DNA of 42,188 nucleotides from a bacterium (GCA_029978085.1 JAPOJV010000013.1:1-42188); one strand, 5' to 3'. Positions 8,617 through 16,670 are shown, numbered from the stretch's first letter. Made by a program: numbers and translations. Notes: generated by a model from the sequence alone, not told the origin.

Positions 8617-9090
8617 GTGAGTACCAAACCGCTGCCGTCCCTCGACGCCGCCAAGGCCCGCCTCCGCGAGGCGGGCCTGCGGTGCACCGCCGCGCGACTG
8701 GCGGTACTCGTGCACCTGATGGAGGCAACCGGCCCGAAGACGCACGCGGAGGTTTCGGACGCGCTCACCGACCGGGGCTTCGACCGGGCCACGATCTATC
8801 GCAACCTCACCGAGCTCACCGAGTCACGAATCGTCTCGCGAGTGGAGCTGGGCGATCATGTCTGGCGGTTCGAGCTGCGGCGTGGGGGGGATCACGGCCA
8901 GGACCATCCCCACTTCCTCTGCACCACCTGCGGCGAGGTGTCGTGCCTCGACGACGTGCACGTGGCGATCACGCCCAAACCGGGCTCTGCCGCGGTCTCC
9001 ACGCCGAAGTCGAGGCCCGTGCGGGCCGCGTCGGGCATCGGCACGGTGACAGAAGTGCTCCTCAAGGGACGCTGCGACAACTGCGGGTGA
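8617..9090 (+). CDS. Fur/PerR/Zur family metalloregulator
   Basis: A DNA-binding repressor of the Fur superfamily, 157 residues from the GTG chosen here. The winged-helix region includes RLREAGLRCTAARLAVLVHLMEA and FDRATIYRNLTELTESRIVSRVE. The dimerisation half has HPHFLCTTCGEVSCLDD, with metal-binding His and the first Cys pair, and the protein ends in GRCDNCG, the second CxxC of the structural zinc site. Which metal or peroxide it senses cannot be decided. Two GTG starts are possible: 8584, overlapping the PfpI stop, or 8617. The extra eleven residues of the longer form are not family-like, so I prefer 8617, although its ribosome site (AGGA) is very close. Coupling with the PfpI gene points to stress control. 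Confidence 0.88.
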   Translation: MSTKPLPSLDAAKARLREAGLRCTAARLAVLVHLMEATGPKTHAEVSDALTDRGFDRATIYRNLTELTESRIVSRVELGDHVWRFELRRGGDHGQDHPHFLCTTCGEVSCLDDVHVAITPKPGSAAVSTPKSRPVRAASGIGTVTEVLLKGRCDNCG

Positions 9091-9097
9091 GGTGAGT

Positions 9098-9130
9098 CCG
9101 GTCACGGTAGCCCGGTCACGCCGTGACCGG
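9098..9130 (+). repeat. REP-like palindromic repeat, copy 1 (exact inverted copy at 16638)
   Basis: A 33-bp segment directly after the Fur-type gene. It contains GGTCACGCCGTGACC, a near-perfect palindrome, plus a second half-unit CCGGTCACGGTAGCC. Its exact reverse complement is found at 16638-16670. A further diverged unit (CCACGGCGTGAC) follows at about 9137-9148, so the element is a small cluster. Confidence 0.8.
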
Positions 9131-9188
9131 AACAAGCCACGGCGTGACAGGGCCACGCGGAGTGACGGGCCTCCGCCGGCGACCGACG

Positions 9189-10238
9189 TCAGTACCACAC
9201 TCCCGCCCGCACGAGGAACGTATCACTCGGGCGATAGTCGGCCGTGTCGGTCACGTAGTATTCGACGAGTCGTCCGGTCACCCAGCCGGCCTCGAACCGC
9301 CAGCTCACGCCGAGGTCCGCCGGCTTTCGCTCCCAGCCCGCGAGCAGCCGGTAGTCGTGATAGACGACGACATCGTCGATGCCGTTCTCGCGACGAACGG
9401 CCCATTGATTGCCGCCGAATTCACCGGCGAGATACAGCCACTGGGCCGCGCGGTCGTCGGCTGCGACCCGCCAGGCCAGCCGCGGCCGCGGGAAGATCAG
9501 CTCGAACCGGCGGTCGTCGGCAGGCGTCCAGAGGAGGCCGCCGGCGGGCAGCAGGTTGACGTCGTACCGGTCGAGATAGATGACGCCCGCGACGACGCGC
9601 AGATTCTCACTGGCCTCATAGGCGCCGAATCCATGGCCGGTGATCCGCAGCGCCTGCGCGGTGTCGTTGACCAAGTCGCTGTACCAGCCCGGCGCGACGG
9701 CAAGATCGACGCCGAACCGGTCGCCGACCTTCGTCAGCCACCGGGCCTGCAGCCAGGCGTCGTAGAGCTGCGCGGGCAGTCCGGGGTCGGTCGGCCCCGA
9801 CACCTCGTCGATGAAGCTCGTGCCGAAGCCAGGCGTGAGCAAGAGCGGCGAGTTCACCGTCGGCGCCGGCAGTCCGATCGTGAGGCTCGTGTCGAGCGTC
9901 AGGAGTCCCAGGCCGGCACTGCCCAGCCGCGGCAATTCGGTGACCGTGAAAATCGCCTGCTGGAGCGGGCCGGGCTTCGCCCCCGGCGGCAGCTTCCGGC
10001 CAGCCGGCGGCTCGAACTCCTGCCGCGGCTGCCCTGGGGGCGCCACGTCGTCGGGCAGAAGCGGCTCGGTGAGGTCCTGCGGATCGCCGAGCGCCGCCAG
10101 GCGAATCCGACTGAAGAAGTCGCGATCGACGGGAGGCAGGGACTGAACGGCCTCGTCGGCCGCAATGGCCGACACTGCCACCAGGCCGGCACACAGGAGG
10201 ACGACGAGCTTCAGAGCGTGGCGGAAACCGGGTTCCAT
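9189..10238 (-). CDS. Outer-membrane beta-barrel-type protein, paralog of upstream gene
   Basis: A 349-residue exported protein. After a signal peptide (ALKLVVLLCAGLVAVSAIAADE) comes a Pro-rich stretch, then from about residue 105 alternating hydrophobic strands rich in Trp, Tyr and Gly. It ends VRAGVWY, an aromatic C-terminus as used for outer-membrane barrel insertion. It shares the segments PLLLTPGFG, YDAWLQA, GVIYLDRYDVNLLPAGGLLWTPADDRRFELIFPRPRLA and a YLAGEFGG strand with the next protein, so the two are paralogs. They resemble planctomycete outer-membrane proteins of the DUF6268 kind. The start at 10238 (MEPGFRH) has GGGGGAA upstream; a GTG at 10256 would add six residues. It is 26 bases from the preceding gene and surely co-transcribed. 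Confidence 0.75.
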   Translation of the reverse strand: MEPGFRHALKLVVLLCAGLVAVSAIAADEAVQSLPPVDRDFFSRIRLAALGDPQDLTEPLLPDDVAPPGQPRQEFEPPAGRKLPPGAKPGPLQQAIFTVTELPRLGSAGLGLLTLDTSLTIGLPAPTVNSPLLLTPGFGTSFIDEVSGPTDPGLPAQLYDAWLQARWLTKVGDRFGVDLAVAPGWYSDLVNDTAQALRITGHGFGAYEASENLRVVAGVIYLDRYDVNLLPAGGLLWTPADDRRFELIFPRPRLAWRVAADDRAAQWLYLAGEFGGNQWAVRRENGIDDVVVYHDYRLLAGWERKPADLGVSWRFEAGWVTGRLVEYYVTDTADYRPSDTFLVRAGVWY

Positions 10239-10264
10239 GCCCAGGAATTCCCCCACGGGGCCGT

Positions 10265-11461
10265 TCAGTATCCCAGGCCCAGCCGCAGCATGAGCGTGTC
10301 GTCGAGATCCTGCCGCTGCGGCTTGCCGACGACGAAGAACAGCTGGCGTGCGAACACGTAGCCCACTTCAAAGCTGCCCGTGAGCCCCGTGGGCGTGTTG
10401 GGCACGGCCTCGACACCCAGCGCGATGCGGATGTCGTTGTAGTCGAATGGAGAGATCGCCCCGGTGTCGCGGCGGAACGTCCAGGCGCCGCCGCCATACT
10501 CGCCGTACAGATAGCCCCACCACGACCGTTTGGGCCGGGTGGCGAACTTCTTCGCCAACTTCGGCGCGGGAAAGAAGATGTCGTACCGCGAATCGGCGTC
10601 AGGGGTCCAGGTGAGGCCCACGGCAGGCAGGAGCTTGATGTCGTTGCGGTCGATGTAGACGATGCCCGCCTTGCCCTGCATCGTGGGCGTGAGCCGCAGC
10701 GTGCCGATGGCGCGGCCCATGATGCGCCAGCTGTCGGTGACGAACACGTTCCAGTTCGTGTAGATGCCGGTGCGGATGCCGAGCTCGGCGCCGAACAGCG
10801 GCGTGAACTGCGGGTTCCACGCAGCGTCGATGAACACGTCGTACGTGTTGGGGGGCAGGTCGGCGAGCATCGTGTCGGTGGTCTGAGGGCCGTCCCAGAG
10901 CTGCAGGCCGAAGCCGGGCGTGAGCAGGAGCGGTGCGTGGTTGAGGTTCGCCGGCGAGTTGTGGAAGAACGGCAGCGCGAACGTGGCGGTGGTGTCGAGC
11001 TCGTTCACGCCGACACTCGTGCCGTCGCCGTCACCAAAGAGATAGGCCCAGCTCCCGCGGGCTCCTTGATAGACGTGCATCGTCTGGGAGTAGGCCTGCT
11101 GAAACTGCGACGGCCCCTGCGGCGGCGGATACGGCGATGCCAACTGGCCCGTCCCCTGGGTCGGCACGAGCGAGGGCGCGGCGGTCGAGTAGCCCGGATA
11201 GCCCGGCTGGCCCGTGATCGCCGACGGCGCCCAGGTCGATGGCGGCGCCGCGTTCGCGGGAAAGAGCTGGGGCGCCTGGGCGGCGTATGGATCCCATGCT
11301 CCCGGAGGCGGGGGCAGTGACACGCCAGGGGGCGGCGCCTGGGCGATTCGGTCCAGCGACGAGGCGGCAGGCGGTGGGAGCGACACCGTCTGACCGACCG
11401 CCGGCCAGGCCGCGGCCAAGGCCGCGCTGAACGCCAGCATCGACACGAGCGGGGGCCGCAT
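10265..11461 (-). CDS. Outer-membrane beta-barrel-type protein with Pro-rich N-terminal region
   Basis: A 398-residue exported protein. A signal peptide (LVSMLAFSAALAAAWPAVGQ) is followed by about 120 residues rich in Pro, Ala and Gln with no predicted fold, then a C-terminal domain of about 250 residues with alternating strands. Landmarks shared with the downstream paralog are APLLLTPGFG, AGIVYIDRNDIKLLPAVGLTWTPDADSRYDIFFPAPKLA and WGYLYGEYGGGAW. The end, MLRLGLGY, has the terminal aromatic residue typical of outer-membrane barrels. The start at 11461 has GGAGCG about ten bases upstream. It is divergent from birA. The function is unknown; a porin-like or envelope-structural role is inference. 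Confidence 0.75.
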   Translation of the reverse strand: MRPPLVSMLAFSAALAAAWPAVGQTVSLPPPAASSLDRIAQAPPPGVSLPPPPGAWDPYAAQAPQLFPANAAPPSTWAPSAITGQPGYPGYSTAAPSLVPTQGTGQLASPYPPPQGPSQFQQAYSQTMHVYQGARGSWAYLFGDGDGTSVGVNELDTTATFALPFFHNSPANLNHAPLLLTPGFGLQLWDGPQTTDTMLADLPPNTYDVFIDAAWNPQFTPLFGAELGIRTGIYTNWNVFVTDSWRIMGRAIGTLRLTPTMQGKAGIVYIDRNDIKLLPAVGLTWTPDADSRYDIFFPAPKLAKKFATRPKRSWWGYLYGEYGGGAWTFRRDTGAISPFDYNDIRIALGVEAVPNTPTGLTGSFEVGYVFARQLFFVVGKPQRQDLDDTLMLRLGLGY

Positions 11462-11616
11462 ATCGGGCACGCTCCGACCGATCCGGTGAGGCCGGCCGGC
11501 GACCGTAGAAGGAAGGATGCTCCGCCGGCGCAGCCACCTGCGCCAAAAATCGGGCGGCGGGGGGTACCGCGCGGCGGCCGGCAGGGTCAAGATCGCAGCG
11601 TCGCACGGATCACAGC

Positions 11617-12438
11617 ATGCCAGCCCCTTCGCCGCAGCTTGCCTCGCACACCGAGCCTCTCGATGCCGCCGCACTCACCGCGGCGGGCTACGCGACGGTC
11701 GTGCACCTGCCCGAGGCCGAGTCGACGATGGTGGAGGCGCGGCGGCTGGCCGCCGCGCCGGCGGCCCGTCTCCCGGCGCTCGTGATCGCCGACCGGCAGA
11801 CGAGTGGCCGCGGCCGCCGCGGGGCCGGCTGGTGGCAGGCCGACGGCAGCCTGGCCGCGAGCATCGTGGCCGACGGCGAGATGGCGGGGCGGCCCGCCGC
11901 GGGCCCGCAGCCTGTCTGGTCGCTGGCCTGCGGAGTCGCGCTCGCCGAGACGATCCGCGATCTCGAGCCCGGGGTCGACGTGCGGATCAAATGGCCGAAC
12001 GACCTCGACGTGGCAGGCCGCAAGCTCGCCGGCATCATCGTCGAAGCCGACGCCGGCGGCCGCACCATCTTCGGCATCGGCGTCAACACGGCCGGCACGG
12101 CGCAGGCGGCGCCCGCCGGGCTTCGCGACCGGGTCGTCACGCTGCCCGACCTCGTGGGCCGCCCGCTCTCCCGCACGCGGCTTTTGGCTGCATGGCTGCC
12201 GCGGCTCTGCGAGCTGCTCCACGAGATGGATGCCGACCCCGGCACGCTGGCACGCCGCTATCGGCCCTTCTGCTGCCTTGCCGGACGACAGGTGACGCTC
12301 CACGTCGGCACGGAGCAGCACTCCGGCATTTGCCGCGGCATCGCCGCCGACGGCAGCATCCTGATCGACACGCCCAGCGGCCAGCGGATGTTCGCCTCCG
12401 GCAGCCTCACGCCGCCGGGCGGCGAATGGCGCTCATAA
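11617..12438 (+). CDS. birA: Biotin--[acetyl-CoA-carboxylase] ligase, monofunctional
   Basis: Attaches biotin to the carrier domain of acetyl-CoA carboxylase through biotinyl-AMP. The 273-residue product has the catalytic core motifs in order: ESTMVEARRL near residue 35, ADRQTSGRGRRG (the GRGRRG loop that holds biotinyl-AMP), IKWPNDL with the catalytic Lys, and RKLAGIIVEAD. A short C-terminal SH3-like domain follows (GRQVTLH...GIAADGSILIDTPSG). There is no N-terminal helix-turn-helix, so it should not act as a repressor as the E. coli protein does. No ribosome site is obvious at the ATG. The stop codon lies inside a short repeat shared with the convergent methyltransferase gene. Confidence 0.93.
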   Translation: MPAPSPQLASHTEPLDAAALTAAGYATVVHLPEAESTMVEARRLAAAPAARLPALVIADRQTSGRGRRGAGWWQADGSLAASIVADGEMAGRPAAGPQPVWSLACGVALAETIRDLEPGVDVRIKWPNDLDVAGRKLAGIIVEADAGGRTIFGIGVNTAGTAQAAPAGLRDRVVTLPDLVGRPLSRTRLLAAWLPRLCELLHEMDADPGTLARRYRPFCCLAGRQVTLHVGTEQHSGICRGIAADGSILIDTPSGQRMFASGSLTPPGGEWRS

Positions 12439-12487
12439 AAGCCCCCCAAGGCGCAAGTCCCCTCGCTTCCGCTCAGGGCTTGGATGG
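12434..12487 (-). repeat. Terminator-like repeat family R2, copy 1
   Basis: Read on the minus strand it starts CCATCCAAGCCCTGAGCGG, continues AAGCGAGGGGA and ends GGGGGGCTTTTATG. The same two blocks flank a longer hairpin at 23825-23916. AAGCCC pairs with GGGCTT and a T-run follows, as in a terminator. The element contains the stop codons of both convergent genes, birA and the methyltransferase. It is shorter than the other copies because the inner hairpin is missing. Confidence 0.7.
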
Positions 12488-13516
12488 GCGGGCCACGACG
12501 CAGACTTCGCGGCCACCGGTCGAGAGCTGCCGGGCCTGCGGCCGAAACCCCCACGCCCGAAACGCATCGAGCCATTCCGGTAACGCCGCAGCCCGCGACC
12601 ACTCGGGCAGCTTGAGCGTGGCGATGATCCCCATGAGCCGCACGCCGGGAGCGGTGGCGATCCGCCCCAGCGACTCCATCGTGCTCACTGGGTCGATGTT
12701 CATGTCGCAGACAAGCCAATCGAAACCGCGAAACTCGCGCAGCTTCACGTCGCGGGCCCGCTTTCGCCATTGCGTGAATCGCGGATGGGCGGCAACGACC
12801 GGATCGACGAGGGCGGGGTCGATGCCCACCACATCGAGCCCGGCTTCGAGAAGTCGCTGGCTGGCGCCCCCGGGCGCGGCGCCGAGTTCGACGGCCCGCT
12901 GGCCGCGTTCCAAACGCAGTTCGAACGTCGCCACCGCCTCGTCGAGCTTGAGCCAGGCGCGACTCACCGCTGTCGGGGCGAGCGTGCCTGGATAGATGCC
13001 GCCGGGCCAGCGGCTCGGGGGCGTCGCCGCGCGATGCCAGCCCACCCACCACCGCTCGGGCGAGTCGATGACGCAGTCGAGCACCTGATCGCCGGGTGCA
13101 GCGAGCCCCGACGCCGACGCCAGGCCGACGGCAGCGACGAGCCGGTCCCGGATCTCCTCGAGCGGTGCGGCGCAGGCAGGGTCCCGCGGCCAGACATGCA
13201 CGGCCTGCCATGGGCCAGTACCCGCCACGGCGATCGCGGCTGCCACCCGGGCTGCGTCGTCGTGCCCCGTCACTTGGCCGAGCGAGTGGATGCAGGCGCG
13301 GCCGAACACGAGATCGGGAAAAAAGTCGGCGGGTGGATCGAACGGCGGCTGGCCCGGCGGGTCGAGCCGAAACGTGACGACCCCGCGGCGCCAGGCCGCC
13401 TTGCGAATCTGCGGCAGGACTGCCTCCTGCCGACGAACGAGTTCCGCCTCCGCCCCGCCCCGACAGGCGACGAGCAGAAATCGACCAGCAGATGCAGCGA
13501 CGGGCGAGGATTCCAT
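12473..13516 (-). CDS. RlmM-like 23S rRNA 2'-O-ribose methyltransferase (FtsJ fold)
   Basis: A SAM-dependent RNA methyltransferase of the RlmM/FtsJ type, 347 residues. The N-terminal half (to about 190) is a THUMP-like RNA-binding region. The catalytic half starts at SRAWLKLDEA, the characteristic RlmM entry with the catalytic Lys, then VELGAAPGGASQRLLEAGLDVVGIDPA (SAM site), FDWLVCDMNIDP with the catalytic Asp, and IIATLKLPEW with a further catalytic Lys. In E. coli RlmM modifies C2498 of 23S rRNA; the exact site here is inferred. The start at 13516 is the first ATG downstream of the terminator at 13535-13579. The last residues, PSKP plus the stop, are supplied by the R2 repeat. Confidence 0.82.
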   Translation of the reverse strand: MESSPVAASAGRFLLVACRGGAEAELVRRQEAVLPQIRKAAWRRGVVTFRLDPPGQPPFDPPADFFPDLVFGRACIHSLGQVTGHDDAARVAAAIAVAGTGPWQAVHVWPRDPACAAPLEEIRDRLVAAVGLASASGLAAPGDQVLDCVIDSPERWWVGWHRAATPPSRWPGGIYPGTLAPTAVSRAWLKLDEAVATFELRLERGQRAVELGAAPGGASQRLLEAGLDVVGIDPALVDPVVAAHPRFTQWRKRARDVKLREFRGFDWLVCDMNIDPVSTMESLGRIATAPGVRLMGIIATLKLPEWSRAAALPEWLDAFRAWGFRPQARQLSTGGREVCVVARPSKP

Positions 13517-13534
13517 TCCCAGAATAGTACCCGC

Positions 13535-13579
13535 CAAAAAATCAGGCCGGCCCGGGCGCCCAAGGGCCCGGGCCGGCCT
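13535..13579 (-). terminator. Rho-independent terminator ahead of the RlmM-like gene
   Basis: Arms AGGCCGGCCCGGGC (13544-13557) and GCCCGGGCCGGCCT (13566-13579) are perfect over 14 bp with an 8-base loop. On the minus strand the stem is followed by GATTTTTT. It would end leftward transcripts coming from the lysine-rich peptide gene and insulate the methyltransferase gene, whose start is 19 bases beyond. Confidence 0.8.
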
Positions 13580-13774
13580 TTCTCGTCTGAACGCTGACTC
13601 CCCGGATTCACTTCCGTCCGCGGGCGAGCCCGGGAGGACGAAGGAACCGGAGACCAAGGACCGCGAGGCTCCTGAAGGAAACCTCGGGGGCAGAAGCGAC
13701 CGTGGCCGAAGCCACGAGACTCCCCTGCCGAGGCTGTGTCGAGTCACCCGTTGCCGGGCAACTCAACGGATGCC

Positions 13775-13837
13775 TCAGCCGTGGCCCTTCTTCTTCTTGG
13801 CGACCTTCTTGGCAGCCTTCTTCTTCTTCTTGGCCAT
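13775..13837 (-). CDS. 20-residue lysine-rich peptide
   Basis: The frame encodes MAKKKKKAAKKVAKKKKGHG, with 12 lysines in 20 residues. AGGAG lies nine bases upstream of the ATG, and the downstream region ends in a strong terminator 195 bases later, so it has the layout of a real gene. The sequence resembles the basic tail repeats of bacterial histone H1-like and HU-tail proteins, which bind nucleic acid through charge. It is too short for a fold. Nucleic-acid binding is inference. An upstream extension in the same frame has no ribosome site. Confidence 0.6.
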   Translation of the reverse strand: MAKKKKKAAKKVAKKKKGHG

Positions 13838-14204
13838 CGATCTGGCTCCTTCCAAACGAGCACCCGAACTAGGCTCACGTCCGCTCCCCGGGGCGCTCAC
13901 ACGACGGGAACGAACGACGTCATCGGCATGTGGAAGACCGCGATTGCTCGTGATCCCCGCACGTCGATGTGCACGTTGTGAAGGATTCTCAGGAAAACTG
14001 TCAAGAGAAATTCCCGAATTTTTTCCATTTTTTCTCGCTCCGAACCGGCGCGTGGCCTCACAACCCCACCACCTCACTCACCGCGATCGAGCGCGCGACC
14101 CGGTCAGCGACCCGAGATCGGCTTGGTATCATCGGTGATCGCGGCGCGCGTGATGCGACGCGAGTGGGCGACCGCCTTCCCGTTCTTCGTTCGATAGAAA
14201 CACG
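13838..14204. other. Non-coding divergent region with AT-rich island
   Basis: About 365 bases between divergent genes. On the minus strand a TTGACA (at 13999-14004) could be the -35 of the lysine-rich peptide gene, although no good -10 follows. Beside it is a perfect inverted repeat AAATTC-CC-GAATTT (14007-14020) that would suit an operator. For the aminotransferase only a weak TATCAT (14127-14132) is seen. No RNA gene was recognised. Confidence 0.4.
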
Positions 14205-15407
14205 ATGCAGAACTCATCCTGTTTGCGGCTCGCAGGCCGCATGAACGCCCTCGAGCCCTCGGCCACGTTGGCCATGGCGGCGCGGGCGCAGGCGCTCGCC
14301 GCCGCTGGCGCCGACGTGGTCGATCTCTCGGTCGGCGAGCCCGACTTCCCCACGCCGGCGCACATCTGCCGTGCCGCCGAGGCGGCCATCGCCGCCGGCA
14401 AGACGAAGTACACGCCGGCCGCCGGCATCCCCGACCTCCGCAAGGCGGTTGCCGCCGACTTCACCCGGCGCACCGGCCTGCCGGCCACCGCGGCCCAGGT
14501 CGTCGTGTCCAACGGAGCCAAGCACTCGCTGCACAACGCCTTCACGGCGCTCCTCGACGCCGGGGACGAGGTGATCGTGCCCACGCCCTACTGGGTGAGC
14601 TATGCGGAACTCATCAAGCTCGCCGGCGCGAAGCCCGTGCTGGTCGAGACGAAGATCGAGGACGACTTCAAACTCCGCCCCGAGGCGCTGCGGGCCGCCC
14701 TCTCGCCGCGCACCCGGATGCTGCTGCTCTGCTCGCCGAGCAATCCCACGGGGGTGGTCTACTCGGCGGCCGAACTGACCGCCCTGGCCGACATCGCCAT
14801 CGAGGCCGATATCGCCGTGGTGGCCGACGAGATCTACGACCAGCTGGTGTTCGACGGCCGCCCGTCGATCTCGTTCCCCACGCTCCGGCCCGGGCTCGCC
14901 GACCGCACGGTCGTCGTGGCCGGCGTGAGCAAGACCTATTCCATGACGGGCTGGCGCATCGGCTGGACGATCGCCCCCGAGCCGCTCTCCAAGGCGATCG
15001 CCAACCTCCAGAGCCAGGAGACCAGCAACCCGTGCAGCGTCAGCCAGCATGCGGCCCTGGCGGCCCTCACCGGTCCGCAGGAATGCGTGGCCGAGATGCG
15101 TCGTGAGTTCGAGCGGCGGCGCGACCTCGTGGCCGCCCGGCTGCGGGCGATGCCGGGCGTGCGGCTGCCGGAGATCGGCGGCGCCTTCTACGCGTTCTTC
15201 GACATCCGTGCGCCGCTCATGCGGTCGAGTGCCCGGGGCATCGCCACCAGCCTCCAGTGGTGCGAGGCCCTCCTCGAACAGCATCAGGTCGCGCTGGTCG
15301 CGGGCAGCGCCTTCGGCGCCGAGGGGCATGTGCGGATGTCGTTCGCCGCCTCGACGGAGAAGCTCACACAGGGGCTCGACCGGATCGAGCGGTTTCTCGC
15401 AGGCTGA
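14205..15407 (+). CDS. Aspartate-type aminotransferase (class I/II, PLP)
   Basis: A cytoplasmic PLP-dependent aminotransferase of the AspB/AspC type, 400 residues, probably interconverting aspartate and oxaloacetate with glutamate/2-oxoglutarate. Landmarks: VVDLSVGEPDFPTP near 40, KYTPAAGIPDLRKAV, the PLP-phosphate region SNGAKHSLHNAF, LCSPSNPTGVVYS with the conserved Asn, ADEIYDQLVFDG with the Asp and Tyr that hold the cofactor, SKTYSMTGWRIGW with the Schiff-base Lys at 243, and VRMSFAAS with the carboxylate-binding Arg. No ribosome site precedes either candidate ATG (14205 or 14241). The cysteine desulfurase gene begins one base after the stop, so the pair is an operon. Confidence 0.93.
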   Translation: MQNSSCLRLAGRMNALEPSATLAMAARAQALAAAGADVVDLSVGEPDFPTPAHICRAAEAAIAAGKTKYTPAAGIPDLRKAVAADFTRRTGLPATAAQVVVSNGAKHSLHNAFTALLDAGDEVIVPTPYWVSYAELIKLAGAKPVLVETKIEDDFKLRPEALRAALSPRTRMLLLCSPSNPTGVVYSAAELTALADIAIEADIAVVADEIYDQLVFDGRPSISFPTLRPGLADRTVVVAGVSKTYSMTGWRIGWTIAPEPLSKAIANLQSQETSNPCSVSQHAALAALTGPQECVAEMRREFERRRDLVAARLRAMPGVRLPEIGGAFYAFFDIRAPLMRSSARGIATSLQWCEALLEQHQVALVAGSAFGAEGHVRMSFAASTEKLTQGLDRIERFLAG

Positions 15408-15408
15408 C

Positions 15409-16593
15409 ATGACCGGCTCCACGGCCGCCGCGATCTACCTCGACCACGCCGCCACCACGCCCCTGCGGAACGAGGTGCGGGAGGCGATCGCCGCCGCCGA
15501 AACGGCCGGCTTCGCCAATCCGTCGAGTCCCCATGCGCTCGGCAGGCAGGCCCGACGGCTGCTCGACGAATCCCGCGAGCGGATCATCGCGGCGCTCGGC
15601 GGACGGACGACCGGCCGCGATCACGACCGGCTCGTCTTCACCAGCGGCGCCACCGAGGCCAACCGACTCGCCCTTCTCGGCATTGCCGGAGGTGGCCAGA
15701 CCGCCTGCCGCTGGTCCGCCCGCGACCACGGCAGCATCGCCGCGGCCGCACGGCAGCTTGGTGACCGCGGGGGCGATGTCGCCCTCCTCCCCCTCCTCTC
15801 CTCGGGCCGCCTCGACTGCGGCCCGCTCCATTGGCCGGCGACAGCCATCCGGCGGCTCCTCTGCACGACACTCGTCTGCGGCCAGACCGGCAGCGTCGAA
15901 GACGTGGCCGCCGTCCGCGCCGCTGCGGGTGATTGCCGCATCCACGTGGATGCAACGCAGGCAGTCGCCGTGGAGCCCGTCTCATTCGCGGCGCTGGATG
16001 CGACGACGCTCGCATTCGCGCCGCACAAGTTCGGTGGACCGCGGGGCATCGGCTGTCTCCTCGTGCGCGGCGATGCGGAACTCGCCGCCGTCACGCCCGG
16101 GCCGCAAGAGGCGGGGCTGCGTGGGGGCACGGAGGCCGTGCCGCTCGCCGTCGGCTGCGCCACGGCCGTCGAACTGGCTGTCGCCGCCCGCGACGGGGAG
16201 GCACGCCGACTCCGCGACCTCCGCGAGCGTCTGGAAACGGGCCTCCGGACTGCGGCTGCGGCGGTCGGACGCGCCGCCGTCGTGATCGCGGCCGATACCC
16301 CGCGGGCTGCCCACATCACGACGATCGCGTTCCCGGGCAGCGACCGGCAGGCATTCGTGATGGCCGCCGATCTTGAAGGCGTCTGCTGTGCCACCGGCAC
16401 GGCCTGTGCCAGCGGATCGAGCCTGCCTGCGCCCGCACTCGAGGCACTGGGGCTGCCGCCGCTCCTCACGGCTGCGGCGGTGCGATTCAGCCTGGGCTGG
16501 ACGACGACCGTGGACGATATCGATGCGGCGATCGCCCGGCTCAGCGGTATCCTGCAGCGGCGGCCTGGCACCAGTGGCCAAGTCGCGTCGTGA
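15409..16593 (+). CDS. Cysteine desulfurase (NifS/IscS type)
   Basis: A PLP enzyme that takes sulfur from cysteine as a persulfide for Fe-S clusters or thio-cofactors; 394 residues. It opens with YLDHAATTPLR, followed by NPSSPHALGRQAR, FTSGATEANRLAL, IHVDATQAVAVEP (PLP Asp) and FAPHKFGGPRGIG with Schiff-base Lys207. The catalytic Cys is Cys333 in CATGTACASGSSLP, within the mobile loop normally written GSACSSG. RFSLGWTTTVDDID near the end is also typical. No scaffold (IscU/SufU) gene is next to it. The start lies one base after the aminotransferase stop. Whether it serves general Fe-S assembly or tRNA thiolation cannot be told. Confidence 0.92.
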   Translation: MTGSTAAAIYLDHAATTPLRNEVREAIAAAETAGFANPSSPHALGRQARRLLDESRERIIAALGGRTTGRDHDRLVFTSGATEANRLALLGIAGGGQTACRWSARDHGSIAAAARQLGDRGGDVALLPLLSSGRLDCGPLHWPATAIRRLLCTTLVCGQTGSVEDVAAVRAAAGDCRIHVDATQAVAVEPVSFAALDATTLAFAPHKFGGPRGIGCLLVRGDAELAAVTPGPQEAGLRGGTEAVPLAVGCATAVELAVAARDGEARRLRDLRERLETGLRTAAAAVGRAAVVIAADTPRAAHITTIAFPGSDRQAFVMAADLEGVCCATGTACASGSSLPAPALEALGLPPLLTAAAVRFSLGWTTTVDDIDAAIARLSGILQRRPGTSGQVAS

Positions 16594-16610
16594 CGTGCAT
16601 TCCCGTGTGG

Positions 16611-16670
16611 GCGAGTCACGCCGTGACTCGCTTCTGTCCGGTCACGGCGTGACCGGGCTACCGTGACCGG
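16611..16670 (+). repeat. REP-like palindromic repeat, copy 2
   Basis: Directly after the cysteine desulfurase stop lie two adjacent palindromes: GCGAGTCACG-C-CGTGACTCGC (16611-16631, perfect 10-bp arms) and CCGGTCACG-G-CGTGACCGG (16638-16656), followed by the half-unit CCGTGACCGG. Bases 16638-16670 are the exact reverse complement of 9098-9130. The shared core is TCACGSCGTGA. Confidence 0.8.

Noticed and set aside
15049-15408. N-terminal extension of the cysteine desulfurase into the aminotransferase gene
   Set aside because: The extension is a shifted frame of the aminotransferase. The family start LDHAATTP lies ten residues after ATG 15409.
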